10,695 bases of DNA. It comes from Burkholderiales bacterium RIFCSPHIGHO2_12_FULL_61_11 (GTDB lineage Bacteria; Pseudomonadota; Gammaproteobacteria; Burkholderiales; Burkholderiaceae_C). The stretch is taken from assembly GCA_001770785.1 (NCBI GenBank), contig MERZ01000229.1, positions 1 to 10,695 of the forward strand, written 5' to 3'. A program made the translations under genes and the position numbers. A model generated the notes under the pieces. That model was not told the origin of the DNA, did no database searches, and saw nothing but the letters and a program-made list of their open reading frames with translations. This document shows, one piece after another, positions 1 through 8,407 of this stretch (its first letter is position 1; each line of letters opens with the position of its first letter).

Positions 1-906
1 CTGACTTGGTTGCTCGCCGGCTGACGGGCCCTCGTAGCCCAGGTCAATCTGCTTTTCCAGCGCGCGCGGCACCGAGTCGGCCATGACTTCCGAGACGATG
101 TTCACCAGGTCGACCGGCTGCTTGGCCAGGCTGCGGCCGGTGGTTTCGGCGCGCGCCAGCGCCAGCAACTGGTTGACGGTGTGCGTCGCGCGTATGCTGG
201 CCTGGCCAATGTGCTTGAGCGACTTCTTGAGTTCGTCGGCGTCGGTTTCCCGCTGCGCCAGGTCGGCCTGCATGCGCAGCCCTGCCAGTGGCGTCTTGAG
301 CTGGTGCGCGGCATCGGCCAGAAAGCGTTTTTGCGTGGTCAGCGACACCTTCAGGCGGCTCAGCAAATCGTTGATGGAAGACACCAGCGGTGCCACCTCT
401 TCGGGCACTTGGGCGTCATCCAGCGGACTCATGTCGTCGGGATTTCGTGCCCGTATGCGTTGCTCGAGTTGCGCCAATGGCTTGATGCCGCGCAGCAACG
501 CCAGCCACACCAGCAGCACGGCGATCGGCAGCGTCACGAACTGCGGCACCATCGTGCCCTTGACGATTTCAGTGGCCAGTGTCTTGCGCTTTCCCAGCGT
601 TTCGGCCACTTGCACCAGCACCGGCGCGGCGTCCTTCACGCCCACGTCGATCCAGGTGTAGGCGACGCGAACTTCTTCGCCCTGAATCAGGTCCTCGCGC
701 AGCCGCACCTCGCCGTTGGGGGCGCCATCGCATCGTGATAGCCTACACGGAAAGTTTGCGCTTGTGTGCGTTTGCCGGCTGCCGGAGCAGGCCGTATTGC
801 CATGCCGCCGCATTGCGCGTCGGACGGGCTTTCCGGCGCAATCCGCGCAAGCCGTGCTCACGCCTTTGAAACCGGAACCCGCGCGGCTCACTGATTTTTT
901 CGTCAT
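1..906 (-). CDS. TctE-like sensor histidine kinase, partial, with atypical N-terminus
   Basis: Reading the minus strand gives one open frame from an ATG at 906-904 to the window edge (302 codons, no stop seen). Around residues 197-209 is the phosphoacceptor motif FLADAAHQLKTPLAGL with the candidate histidine at H201. It is preceded by a membrane helix (about 123-140, FVTLPIAVLLVWLALLRG) and a HAMP-like linker ending in a dimerisation helix. The motif variant AAHQLKTPL is typical of the TctE branch of two-component kinases rather than CusS. The ATP-binding domain lies beyond the window. Family-like sequence begins only near residue 61 (GAPNGEVRLRED); residues 1-60 show no membrane helix, and most of the expected periplasmic sensor domain is absent. 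The start codon has no clear ribosome binding site. The gene may therefore be 5'-truncated or rearranged. The kinase assignment is secure; an intact gene and any role in copper sensing are doubtful. Confidence 0.75.
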   Translation of the reverse strand, partial: MTKKSVSRAGSGFKGVSTACADCAGKPVRRAMRRHGNTACSGSRQTHTSANFPCRLSRCDGAPNGEVRLREDLIQGEEVRVAYTWIDVGVKDAAPVLVQVAETLGKRKTLATEIVKGTMVPQFVTLPIAVLLVWLALLRGIKPLAQLEQRIRARNPDDMSPLDDAQVPEEVAPLVSSINDLLSRLKVSLTTQKRFLADAAHQLKTPLAGLRMQADLAQRETDADELKKSLKHIGQASIRATHTVNQLLALARAETTGRSLAKQPVDLVNIVSEVMADSVPRALEKQIDLGYEGPSAGEQPSQ

Positions 907-943
907 GCGTTGAACTTTACCGAACGGCTCGTGTCCATACGAC

Positions 944-954
944 GTGTATTACAC
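944..954. promoter_or_regulatory. 11-bp palindrome in the divergent intergenic gap
   Basis: GTGTATTACAC is a perfect odd palindrome (5-bp arms around a central T) in the 105-bp gap between the minus-strand kinase start and the plus-strand gene at 1012. It could be an operator for either direction. A possible -10 (TACACT, 950-955) overlaps it, but no convincing -35 lies at the right distance. It matches no regulator box that I can name with confidence. Confidence 0.2.
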
Positions 955-1011
955 TACCTGCCAACAACCCGGCAACATTCCGTCCTGTCGCCTCGCCATT
1001 TAACTTGCCCC

Positions 1012-1416
1012 ATGACCTGGAATCGCCGCAATCGCTTCACCACAGTGCTCCTGACGCTGCTGAGCCTGCTGTTCATGCAATTGGCAATGGCTGGGTATTC
1101 CTGCTCCGGCGGTAATGCCAGCAAGGCGGTTGATGCGCCCGCCATGGCGCAGGCCGACATACCGTGTAGCGGGTCCATGAACCTTGCCGTGGACGATGCG
1201 CAACCCAGTCTGTGCGCCGCGCACTGCAAGTCTGACCCGCAGACGGCTGATAACTACCAGGTTCATAGCCTACCAACCCTGGCGGTTCCTGGCGCCGACT
1301 TCCCGCTTCCAGAGATTGCGCCAGCAGCGCCTCCAGGCGCCGCCTGGCAAGCGCCGCTTCTCAGGCGCAGCACGGCCGCCTCGCTGGCCGTGCGCAACTG
1401 CTGTTTCCGCCTTTAA
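1012..1416 (+). CDS. Small exported cysteine-containing protein, function unknown
   Basis: The product has 134 residues. A signal peptide is visible: basic N-terminus (MTWNRRNRFT), a hydrophobic core at about 11-25 and a likely cleavage site near AMA-G (residues 25-28). The mature part has six cysteines (C31, C52, C68, C72, C130, C131), the pattern LCAAHCKSD in the middle, and a C-terminal NCCFRL ending. I recall short proteins of this general form beside copper-resistance and RND efflux genes in Burkholderiales, but I cannot name a characterised family. A periplasmic metal-binding or sensing role is inference from the cysteines and the neighbourhood. The start at 1012 was preferred over an upstream in-frame ATG at 910 because the signal peptide begins there, although no good Shine-Dalgarno sequence precedes it. 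It reads toward the efflux operon and is separated from it by a strong hairpin. Confidence 0.65.
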   Translation: MTWNRRNRFTTVLLTLLSLLFMQLAMAGYSCSGGNASKAVDAPAMAQADIPCSGSMNLAVDDAQPSLCAAHCKSDPQTADNYQVHSLPTLAVPGADFPLPEIAPAAPPGAAWQAPLLRRSTAASLAVRNCCFRL

Positions 1417-1436
1417 CTCCTCCGGCTTTTTGGTTG

Positions 1437-1465
1437 CTGCCTGAGCACGCGCTGTGCTCAGGCAG
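1437..1465 (+). terminator. Perfect 12-bp hairpin between the Cys-containing gene and the efflux operon
   Basis: The arms 1437-1448 (CTGCCTGAGCAC) and 1454-1465 (GTGCTCAGGCAG) are exact reverse complements around a 5-nt loop. The following 15 bases are T-rich but lack an uninterrupted T run. It could be a weak intrinsic terminator or attenuator, or a stem that protects or separates the downstream transcript. It lies 21 bases after the preceding stop codon and 15 bases before the next ribosome binding site. Confidence 0.5.
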
Positions 1466-1480
1466 TGTGTCATCTTGTCT

Positions 1481-1485
1481 GGAGG
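1481..1485 (+). promoter_or_regulatory. Ribosome binding site of the outer-membrane channel gene
   Basis: GGAGG lies 4 bases before the ATG at 1490. It fixes the start there rather than at an upstream in-frame GTG at 1454, which falls inside the hairpin. Confidence 0.7.
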
Positions 1486-1489
1486 TTTC

Positions 1490-2833
1490 ATGTTTTTTCT
1501 GTCTGTCGTTCATCCTGTTCGTCTGATTCGGCGCGTTGCAACTGCTGCGCTGCTGCTCCACACCGCAGTGCCACTGTGGGCCGCCGAGTCCGCGTCCTTG
1601 CCCCTGTCGTTACCCGAAGCGCAGCGGCTTGCTGCCGACCGGTCACCGCAACTGGTCGCCCAGGATGCGGTCACCCGGGCAGCGCGGGAAATGGCGGTGT
1701 CGGCTGGCCAACTGCCGGATCCCGTGCTCAAGCTCGGGATCGACAACCTGCCCGTCACGGGGTCCGACTCACTGAGTTTGACGCGTGACTTCATGACCCA
1801 GCGCCGCATCGGGTTCGCGCAGGAGCTTCCCCGCGAGAAAAAGCGCAAGCTCAAAACCGAGCGCTATGAGCGCGACGCGCAGCGTGCCCAGGCGCAGCGG
1901 CAACTGGCGCTGGCTGGCATTCAGCGGGACAGCGCATTGGCCTGGCTGGAGCGCTACTATGCGCAAGCCATGCGAACGCTGTTGCAGCAGCAGCTGGAGG
2001 AAACACGGCTGCAGGCGCATGACGCCGACATCGCCTTCGGGGCGGGCCGGGGCGCTCAGGCCAATGTGTTCGCCGCCCGCGCCGCATTGATCGAGCTGGA
2101 AGACCGGCTGAGCCAGATTGAGCGTCAGGCCCGAAGCGCCGGCTTGCAGCTTGTGCGCTGGATCGGCGCTGATGCCGACCGTCCGCTGGCGGGCCAGGCC
2201 GCGTGGCAAAGCAGCACCCTGGATTTGCCGCTTTCCACCGGACAACTCAGGCAGTATCCGCAGCTTGCCGTGCTGGCCGCGCAGGTGGATGCCGCGGAAA
2301 CAGAGGCGCGGCTGGCCCAGGCCAACACCAGCGCCGACTGGACCGTCGAGGCCGCCTACCAGCAGCGTGGCCCGGCCTTCTCAAACATGGTCTCGATTGG
2401 TGTTTCCATCCCCTTGCAGTGGGATCAAAAAAACCGCCAGAACCGCGAAATCGCCGCCAAACTGGCTTTGGTGGAGGAGGCTCGCGCCAACTATGAAGAC
2501 ACACTGCGCACCTACGAGGCCGAGGTGCGCAGTCTCGTCAACGACTGGCAAACCGGCAAGGAGCGGGCGGCCCGCTACACCACCCAACTGATACCGGTAG
2601 CCGGCCAACGCTCGGAGGCGGCGCTGACGGCCTACCGCATCGGCAAGAGCGATCTGGCCAGCGCGCTGGCGGCCCGGCGCGACGAGATCAACACGCGTAT
2701 CCAGGCGCTGACGCTGGAACTGGAGACGGCGCGTCTGTGGGCGCAGCTCAACTATTTGACGCCCGACAAAGCGCCTGCCAACGCCACCGAGACCGCCACC
2801 ACCCGTCCAATCTTCCTGAAAAATCACCCATGA
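1490..2833 (+). CDS. cusC: Outer-membrane efflux channel of the CusC/CzcC (TolC-like) family
   Basis: The product has 447 residues, a normal length for the family. It should form the trimeric outer-membrane exit duct of the tripartite pump encoded by the next two genes. A signal peptide spans about residues 1-32 (basic RLIRR, hydrophobic core, cleavage near LWA-AES). No lipobox cysteine is seen, unlike E. coli CusC, which is a lipoprotein. Two OEP-type repeats follow, roughly residues 38-220 and 230-425, rich in long Ala/Gln/Leu/Arg helices (for example LPEAQRLAADRSPQL and LAQANTSADWTVEAAYQQRG). The stop codon overlaps the next start as ATGA. The CusC/CzcC branch is clear, but channel sequence alone does not separate copper from zinc systems; the symbol follows from the partner pump. 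Confidence 0.88.
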   Translation: MFFLSVVHPVRLIRRVATAALLLHTAVPLWAAESASLPLSLPEAQRLAADRSPQLVAQDAVTRAAREMAVSAGQLPDPVLKLGIDNLPVTGSDSLSLTRDFMTQRRIGFAQELPREKKRKLKTERYERDAQRAQAQRQLALAGIQRDSALAWLERYYAQAMRTLLQQQLEETRLQAHDADIAFGAGRGAQANVFAARAALIELEDRLSQIERQARSAGLQLVRWIGADADRPLAGQAAWQSSTLDLPLSTGQLRQYPQLAVLAAQVDAAETEARLAQANTSADWTVEAAYQQRGPAFSNMVSIGVSIPLQWDQKNRQNREIAAKLALVEEARANYEDTLRTYEAEVRSLVNDWQTGKERAARYTTQLIPVAGQRSEAALTAYRIGKSDLASALAARRDEINTRIQALTLELETARLWAQLNYLTPDKAPANATETATTRPIFLKNHP

Positions 2834-4470
2834 ACTCCAAAAAAACTTTCGTTGCCGTTCTTCTGACCCTCGGACTCATCCTTTTAATCGGCATGGGCGG
2901 CTATGGCCTTTACGCACTTGGCATGAAACGCGCAATGAGTTCGACCGGGCTGCCCGCTGCGTCATCCGTGGCCCCGGGGACTGCGCAGGCACCCGCCGCC
3001 GCTGGCCCGCAAAGCGTCGCGCAGGGTGAAGAGGCCACGCGCCGCCACATCAGCGCGGGCATCAAGGCGGGCGATACCGATCCGGCCAACGACCGCAAGA
3101 TTCTGTTCTACCAGGACCCGATGGTGCCGGGCAACAAGTTCGACAAGCCGGGCAAGTCGCCCTTCATGGACATGATGCTGGTGCCGGTCTATGCCGATGG
3201 CGATAGCGACCAGGGCAAGGTGACCGTCAGTGCCCGCATTCAACAAAACCTGGGCGTGCGCACCGCCGCCGTCACCCAGGGCACGCTGTCGCCTCAACTT
3301 GCAGCGGTAGGCAGCATTGCTTTCAATGAACGCGATCAGGTCATCGTGCAAGCCCGTGCCACCGCTTACGTGGAACGCCTGCATGTGCGTGCAACGCTCG
3401 ATCTTGTGGCCAAGGGTCAGCCCCTGATCGATCTGTATGTGCCCGACTGGGTGGCCGCGCAAGAGGAGTTTTTGGCGGTGCGGCGCATGCAAGGCCCGGG
3501 CCTGGACAGCCTGGTCGATGGCGCTCGCCAGCGCATGCGCCAGGCCGGCATGAGCGACGCGCAGATTCAGACGGTGGAAGCGAGCGGCCAGACACGCGCC
3601 CGCATCACACTGGCCGCCCCGATCGGCGGCGTGGTCACCGAGCTGTTGGCGCGCGAGGGCATGACGGTGATGCCGGGGGCGACCCTGTTCCGCATCAACG
3701 GCTTGTCCACGGTGTGGGCCAACGCCGAGGTACCCGAGAGCCAGGCTGCGCTGCTGCGGCCTGGCGCCAGGGTGCAAGCCAGAAGCGCCGCCGCGCCAGA
3801 CACGACGTTCGGCGGCAAAGTGCAGGCCATCCTGCCCGATGTGAACCCGGCAACCCGAACCCTGAAGGCGCGCGTGGAGCTTGCCAATCCCGGCAACCGC
3901 CTGATTCCCGGCATGTTCGTGCAGATGCAGTTCATGGACAAGCGCGTTGACAACGTGTTGTTGATCCCCACCGAAGCCGTGATCCAGACCGGCAAGCGCA
4001 GCGTGGTCATGCTGGCCGAGGACGGCGGCAAGTTCCGCCCGGTTGATGTGGAGACTGGCCTTGAAAGCGCGGGCCAGACCGAGATCAGACGCGGCCTGCA
4101 GGCCGGCCAGCGCGTGGTGGTGTCGTCGCAATTCCTGATCGATTCGGAGGCCAGCCTCAAGGGCGTTGAAGCGCGGCTGGGTGATGCGTCCAGCCCGGCA
4201 GCGGCCGATAGCGCGGCGCGGCACCAGGGCCAAGCCAGGGTCGAGGCCATCAACGCCGATGCGCTGACCCTGTCCCACGGCCCCATCCCCTCCCTGAAGT
4301 GGTCGCCAATGACGATGGATTTCAAACTGCCGCCGCCGGATGCGCTGCCGCGCAATCTGAAGGTCGGCGACCGGGTGAGTTTTGAGTTCTACACGGATGC
4401 CGGGGGACTGCCGCAACTCACCCGCGTGTCGCCGCTGGCGCTGGAAAAAGCGGCCGGAGGCAGCCAGTGA
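2830..4470 (+). CDS. cusB: CusB/SilB-like membrane-fusion protein with a C-terminal CusF domain
   Basis: The product has 546 residues and is the periplasmic adaptor linking pump and channel. An N-terminal membrane anchor or uncleaved signal occupies residues 7-30. Residues 91-122 match the CusB metal-binding segment: M98, M113 and M115 have the same spacing as M49, M64 and M66 of E. coli CusB, within [15 protein letters not shown]. The adaptor core follows at about 130-445 (barrel-sandwich, helical hairpin and beta-barrel parts; [14 protein letters not shown] near 380-393). Residues 466-536 form a complete CusF-like domain with candidate ligands H483, W491, M494 and M496 ([11 protein letters not shown]). 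E. coli CusB lacks this domain; SilB of Cupriavidus metallidurans is known to have one. Translation starts at the ATG overlapping the previous stop; no good ribosome binding site is seen, so translational coupling is likely. An in-frame ATG at 2737 lies inside cusC and is less plausible. Confidence 0.93.
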   Translation: MNSKKTFVAVLLTLGLILLIGMGGYGLYALGMKRAMSSTGLPAASSVAPGTAQAPAAAGPQSVAQGEEATRRHISAGIKAGDTDPANDRKILFYQDPMVPGNKFDKPGKSPFMDMMLVPVYADGDSDQGKVTVSARIQQNLGVRTAAVTQGTLSPQLAAVGSIAFNERDQVIVQARATAYVERLHVRATLDLVAKGQPLIDLYVPDWVAAQEEFLAVRRMQGPGLDSLVDGARQRMRQAGMSDAQIQTVEASGQTRARITLAAPIGGVVTELLAREGMTVMPGATLFRINGLSTVWANAEVPESQAALLRPGARVQARSAAAPDTTFGGKVQAILPDVNPATRTLKARVELANPGNRLIPGMFVQMQFMDKRVDNVLLIPTEAVIQTGKRSVVMLAEDGGKFRPVDVETGLESAGQTEIRRGLQAGQRVVVSSQFLIDSEASLKGVEARLGDASSPAAADSAARHQGQARVEAINADALTLSHGPIPSLKWSPMTMDFKLPPPDALPRNLKVGDRVSFEFYTDAGGLPQLTRVSPLALEKAAGGSQ

Positions 4471-7400
4471 TCGCCAAACTTATTCGCTGGTCCATCAGCA
4501 ACCGCTTCCTGGTGCTGCTGGCCACGCTGATGCTCAGCGCCTGGGGTGTCCATTCGCTGCTCAAGACGCCGCTGGATGCCTTGCCGGACCTGTCTGACGT
4601 GCAGGTCATCATCCGCACCAGTTTCCCCGGCCAGGCGCCGCGTCTGGTCGAGGACCAGATCACCTATCCGATGACCACGACGATGCTGTCGGTGCCCGGA
4701 GCGAAGACGGTGCGCGGTTACTCATTCTTTGGTGATTCATACGTCTATGTGCTGTTCGAGGATGGCACCGACCTGTATTGGGCGCGTTCGCGCGTGCTCG
4801 AATACCTGAACCAGGTGCAGTCACGCCTGCCAGCGGGGGCCAACGCCTCGCTCGGGCCCGATGCGACGGGAGTCGGCTGGATTTACCAGTATGCGCTGGT
4901 TGACCACAGCGGCACGCAGGACGTGTCGCAGTTGCGCGCCTTGCAGGACTGGTTCCTCAAGTATGAGCTCAAAACCGTCCCCAATGTGGCCGAAGTGGCC
5001 TCGGTGGGCGGCATGGTGCGCCAGTACCAGATCGTGCTGGACCCCGACAAGCTGGCGGCTTACGGCATCCCGCACACCCGGGTGGTTGAGGCGGTTCAGA
5101 AAGCCAATCAGGAGGCCGGCGGCTCGGTGCTGGAACTGGGCGAAGCCGAGTACATGGTGCGTGCTTCGGGCTATCTGCAAAGCCTGGACGATTTCCGTGG
5201 CGTGCCGCTGATGACGACCCCCGCCGGTGTGTCGGTGCGCCTGGGCGATGTGGCGCGGATTCAGATGGGGCCTGAAATGCGGCGCGGCATTGGCGAGCTC
5301 GATGGCGCGGGCGAAGCCGTTGGCGGCGTGATCATCATGCGCTCGGGCAAGAACGCGCTGGAAACGATTTCGGCGGTCAAGGAAAAGCTCAAGTCACTGC
5401 AGGCCAGCCTGCCCAGGGGCGTGGAGGTTGTGCCGGTGTACGACCGCTCCGGTCTGATTGAGCGCGCAGTGGAAAACCTGAGCTACAAGCTGCTGGAAGA
5501 GTTTCTTGTCGTGGCGGTGGTGTGTTTTGTCTTTTTGTTTCACCTGCGCTCGGCCCTGGTCGCGATCATCTCGCTGCCGCTGGGTATTTTGGCGGCCTTC
5601 ATCGTGATGCGCTACCAGGGCGTGAATGCCAACATCATGTCGCTGGGCGGCATTGCCATCGCCATTGGCGCCATGGTCGATGCGGCGGTGGTGATGATCG
5701 AGAACGCGCACAAGCACCTTGAGCGCTGGAACCACGAGTATCCGGGGCAGCAGCTAACGGGACACGCACGCTGGCGGGTGATCGGCGATGCGGCGGTCGA
5801 GGTCGGGCCAGCGCTGTTCTTTTCGCTGCTGATCATCACGCTGTCGTTCATTCCGGTGTTCACGCTGGAGGCGCAGGAGGGGCGGCTGTTCGCGCCGCTG
5901 GCCTTCACCAAGACCTACGCCATGGCGGCCGCCGCCGGTTTGTCGGTGACGCTGATTCCGGTGCTGATGGGTTACCTGATTCGTGGGCGCATCCCCGATG
6001 AAACAGCCAATCCGCTGAACCGCTGGCTGATCGCAATCTATCGCCCGCTGCTCGAAAGGGTGCTGCGCGCTCCCCGACTGACGCTGGTGCTCGCCGCCCT
6101 GGCGCTGCTGCTGAGCCTGTGGCCGCTGCAGCATATCGGCGGCGAGTTCATGCCCCAGCTGGACGAGGGCGATTTGCTTTACATGCCCTCGGCACTGCCG
6201 GGTCTTTCGGTCGGCAAGGCGGGCGAGTTGCTGCAGCAAACCGATCGCCTGATCAAGACCGTGCCCGAGGTCGCCAGCGTGTATGGCAAGGCCGGGCGCG
6301 CGGAAACCGCTACCGACCCAGCGCCACTCGAGATGTTCGAGACCACCATCCAGTTCAAGCCGAAGGACCAGTGGCGCCCCGGCATGACCACCGACAAACT
6401 GGTCGAGGAGCTGGACCGCATTGTCAGGGTGCCGGGCCTGTCCAACATCTGGGTGCCGCCGATTCGCAACCGTATCGACATGCTGGCCACCGGCATCAAG
6501 AGCCCGGTGGGGGTGAAGGTGGCGGGTGCCGATCTGGCGGAGATTGACCGCGCCACGGCGGAGATTGAGCGCGTGCTGAAAGACGTTCCCGGCGTCACCA
6601 GCGCCCTGGCCGAGCGCCTGACCGGCGGGCGCTACGTGGACGTGGCCATCCGCCGCAACGATGCCGCGCGCTTCGGGCTCAACATTGCCGACGTACAGTC
6701 GGTCATCACGCTGGCCATCGGTGGCGCCAATATCGGGGAGACGGTCGAGGGTCTGCAACGCTTTCCGATCAATCTGCGCTATCCGCGTGAAATTCGGGAC
6801 TCGCTGGAAAAGCTGCGCAGCCTGCCCATCATCACCGAACGCGCCCAGCGCCTGGTGCTGTCGGATGTCGCCGACATCCGCGTCACTGACGGGCCGCCCA
6901 TGCTGCGCAGCGAAAACGCGCGGCTGTCGGGTTGGGTGTATGTGGACATTCGCGGCCGCGATTTGCGCTCCGCGGTGCATGACATGCAGCAAGCGGTCGC
7001 AAGCCAGGTCAGGCTGCCACCGGGTTATTCGATCTCGTGGTCCGGACAGTTCGAGTTTCTGGAGCGGGCAACCGCCAGGCTCAAGGTGGTGGTGCCCTTC
7101 ACGCTGCTCATCATCTTTGCGCTGCTCTACCTGAGCTTTGGCGCCCTCGATGAAGCGCTGCTCATCATGGTGGCCCTGCCCTTCGCGCTGATTGGCGGCA
7201 TCTGGCTGCTTTACCTGCTGGGCTACAACCTGTCGGTGGCGGGCGCCGTCGGCTTCATCGCGCTGGCGGGTGTGTCGGCGGAGTTCGGCGTGATCATGCT
7301 GCTTTACCTCAAGAGCGCGTGGGACGAGCGCATCGAGCAGGGCAAGAACAGCGCCGAAGACTTGCTCGATGCCATTCGCGAAGGCGCCGTGCTGCGCGTG

Positions 7401-7652
7401 CGGCCCAAGGCCATGACGGTGGCGGTGATTCTGGCGGGCTTGCTTCCGATCATGTGGGGCAGCGGCACCGGCTCGGAAGTGATGCAGCGCATTGCCGCGC
7501 CCATGGTGGGCGGCATGATCACGGCACCGCTGCTGTCGATGTTCGTGATCCCGGCGGCGTATCTGCTGATGCGCAGGCCGCGCCAGGCAGCAGAAATAAC
7601 AGAGACGAAGCGGCCATGGGCATTCTGGAGGAGCCGCCGTGCTGCCGCGTGA
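4467..7652 (+). CDS. cusA: CusA/SilA-type Cu(I)/Ag(I) efflux RND pump
   Basis: The product has 1061 residues, a typical HME-RND length. It is the inner-membrane proton-driven antiporter of the tripartite complex. Twelve membrane helices are arranged as TM1 (about 12-32), a large periplasmic loop, TM2-6 (about 340-505), TM7 (about 538-556), a second loop, and TM8-12 (about 872-1036). The metal-binding triad is intact and has the same numbering as E. coli CusA: M573 (LLYMPS), M623 (PLEMFE) and M672 (RIDMLA). The proton-relay residues D405 ([15 protein letters not shown]) and E939 (GVSAEFGV) are present, with a lysine at K981 (RPKAMT). The triad argues for monovalent copper and silver rather than zinc, cobalt or cadmium. 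The gene starts with GTG at 4467, overlapping the cusB stop as GTGA, with GGAGG at 4456-4460. The basic C-terminal tail (about 1037-1061) is not conserved in a way I recognise. Confidence 0.96.
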   Translation: MIAKLIRWSISNRFLVLLATLMLSAWGVHSLLKTPLDALPDLSDVQVIIRTSFPGQAPRLVEDQITYPMTTTMLSVPGAKTVRGYSFFGDSYVYVLFEDGTDLYWARSRVLEYLNQVQSRLPAGANASLGPDATGVGWIYQYALVDHSGTQDVSQLRALQDWFLKYELKTVPNVAEVASVGGMVRQYQIVLDPDKLAAYGIPHTRVVEAVQKANQEAGGSVLELGEAEYMVRASGYLQSLDDFRGVPLMTTPAGVSVRLGDVARIQMGPEMRRGIGELDGAGEAVGGVIIMRSGKNALETISAVKEKLKSLQASLPRGVEVVPVYDRSGLIERAVENLSYKLLEEFLVVAVVCFVFLFHLRSALVAIISLPLGILAAFIVMRYQGVNANIMSLGGIAIAIGAMVDAAVVMIENAHKHLERWNHEYPGQQLTGHARWRVIGDAAVEVGPALFFSLLIITLSFIPVFTLEAQEGRLFAPLAFTKTYAMAAAAGLSVTLIPVLMGYLIRGRIPDETANPLNRWLIAIYRPLLERVLRAPRLTLVLAALALLLSLWPLQHIGGEFMPQLDEGDLLYMPSALPGLSVGKAGELLQQTDRLIKTVPEVASVYGKAGRAETATDPAPLEMFETTIQFKPKDQWRPGMTTDKLVEELDRIVRVPGLSNIWVPPIRNRIDMLATGIKSPVGVKVAGADLAEIDRATAEIERVLKDVPGVTSALAERLTGGRYVDVAIRRNDAARFGLNIADVQSVITLAIGGANIGETVEGLQRFPINLRYPREIRDSLEKLRSLPIITERAQRLVLSDVADIRVTDGPPMLRSENARLSGWVYVDIRGRDLRSAVHDMQQAVASQVRLPPGYSISWSGQFEFLERATARLKVVVPFTLLIIFALLYLSFGALDEALLIMVALPFALIGGIWLLYLLGYNLSVAGAVGFIALAGVSAEFGVIMLLYLKSAWDERIEQGKNSAEDLLDAIREGAVLRVRPKAMTVAVILAGLLPIMWGSGTGSEVMQRIAAPMVGGMITAPLLSMFVIPAAYLLMRRPRQAAEITETKRPWAFWRSRRAAA

Positions 7653-7680
7653 AAGACGCCGGGTTGCCGCGCGTGATCGT

Positions 7681-7706
7681 TGCCCGACCCATGGGGTCGG
7701 GCATTT
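7681..7706 (+). terminator. Intrinsic terminator-like hairpin after the pump gene
   Basis: TGCCCGACCC (7681-7690) pairs perfectly with GGGTCGGGCA (7694-7703) around a 3-nt loop. TTT follows directly, with a further T run at 7713-7717. It lies 28 bases after the cusA stop and 35 bases before the cusF start, so it may end most cusCBA transcripts and lower or separate cusF expression. Confidence 0.6.
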
Positions 7707-7741
7707 AACCAGTTTTTAACTACCTTGAAATGGAGATGGAT

Positions 7742-8026
7742 ATGAGAAAAATCGCAATTACTGCTCTCGTGCTGGCGTCCCTGCTGCCAGCCGCCGCCAA
7801 CGCCCAAACCGCCCATGCCGCGCAGGGTATCGTGAAAAAGCTCAATGCCGGAGCCGGTGTGGTCACGGTCGAGCACGGGCCCGTCAACAGCCTGAACTGG
7901 CCCCCGATGACGATGGGATTCAAGGTCAAGGACAAGGCGTTGCTGGCCAGGCTGAAAGAAGGCCAGAAGATGGCGTTCGAGTTCGTGCAGGAAGGCGGCG
8001 GCTATGTCGTCACCAAAGTCAAGTAA
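7742..8026 (+). CDS. cusF: Periplasmic copper/silver chaperone CusF
   Basis: The product has 94 residues. A signal peptide is followed by a likely cleavage after ANA (residue 21). The remainder is a single CusF beta-barrel domain with the candidate Cu(I)/Ag(I) site H45, W53, M56 and M58 (HGPVNSLNWPPMTMGF); in the family the tryptophan stacks on the bound metal. The family delivers metal to CusB. The same motif is fused to the end of the CusB encoded upstream. The start at 7742 was chosen over in-frame ATGs at 7730 and 7736 because GGAGA (7732-7736) sits 5 bases before it and the basic signal start (MRKIA) begins there. It lies behind a terminator-like hairpin and may have its own promoter, although I see no convincing one. 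Confidence 0.94.
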   Translation: MRKIAITALVLASLLPAAANAQTAHAAQGIVKKLNAGAGVVTVEHGPVNSLNWPPMTMGFKVKDKALLARLKEGQKMAFEFVQEGGGYVVTKVK

Positions 8027-8156
8027 CCGCACACAATGCGTCCGGATTGCAGGGGGCGCAAAAGATGAAATTTATTCTGGAAGATGCATGTCCAACAAAA
8101 GTGTGTCCGCGAAATTCTCCCCAAGTCCAACCCCTCAACTTCCAAAGGATTCAACC

Positions 8157-8393
8157 ATGAAATGCGATTCAAAAATGATGCTGAAAATAGCTGTCGGCCT
8201 GGGCGTCGCCCTCGCGGTGGCGTACTTTACGTTGCCCGCGGCCCAGGCGCTCATCCTGGCCAGCGCGCCCATTCTGGTCGCGCTGATCTGTCCCGTGGCC
8301 ATGCTTTTGATGATGAAAACCATGAATGGCGGCAGCAAGGATGAGGGCACGACGCCCGGTCAGACGGCAAGCAGAAAATGTACTGACGGATAA
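8157..8393 (+). CDS. Small DUF2933-like membrane protein
   Basis: The product has 78 residues. The start MKCDSKMMLKIAVG is followed by two closely spaced hydrophobic segments (about 9-26 and 30-53) joined by a short turn (PAAQA), then LICPVAMLLMMKTM and a polar, glycine-rich tail with a late cysteine. This resembles DUF2933 proteins, small proteins of unknown role often found near copper or heavy-metal resistance genes. It has cysteines at C4, C46 and C75 and several methionines, so metal contact is possible but unproven. AAGGA (8145-8149) lies 7 bases before the ATG and decides the start over an in-frame upstream ATG at 8004, which overlaps the end of cusF. The 130-bp gap before it contains only a very weak promoter-like pair (TTGCAG at 8047, TTTATT at 8071). 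Confidence 0.7.
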   Translation: MKCDSKMMLKIAVGLGVALAVAYFTLPAAQALILASAPILVALICPVAMLLMMKTMNGGSKDEGTTPGQTASRKCTDG

Positions 8394-8407
8394 AGCGGTA
8401 CCCGGTG

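Noticed and set aside
83..738. Two plus-strand ORFs (192 and 185 codons) opposite the kinase
   Set aside because: They lie antisense to clear kinase sequence with the H-box in the other strand, and their products are low-complexity Ser/Arg or His/Gln-rich with no recognisable motif.
1..906. Reading the kinase as the CusS copper sensor of this operon
   Set aside because: The H-box variant and linker are TctE-like, the sensor domain is largely missing, and no CusR-type regulator is visible in the window.
910..1011. N-terminal extension of the Cys-containing gene from an ATG at 910
   Set aside because: The signal peptide begins at the ATG at 1012, and the extension would bury it behind 34 non-hydrophobic residues.
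1454..1489. Upstream GTG start for cusC
   Set aside because: It lies inside the right arm of the hairpin, while a strong GGAGG precedes the ATG at 1490.
2962..4416. 484-codon minus-strand ORF
   Set aside because: It lies antisense to cusB, whose motifs are unambiguous; the translated product is Gly/His/Arg-rich and is a by-product of high GC content.
5754..6992. 412-codon minus-strand ORF
   Set aside because: It lies antisense to the conserved core of cusA, including two of the three methionine sites; it has no family signature.
8037..8060. Stem of 7 bp (TGCGTCC with GGGCGCA) just after cusF
   Set aside because: It has one wobble pair, a 10-base loop and no T run after it, so it is too weak to call a terminator.
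8047..8076. Promoter-like pair TTGCAG - 18 bp - TTTATT before the DUF2933-like gene
   Set aside because: Each box matches the sigma-70 consensus at only four of six positions, which is expected by chance in an AT-richer gap.
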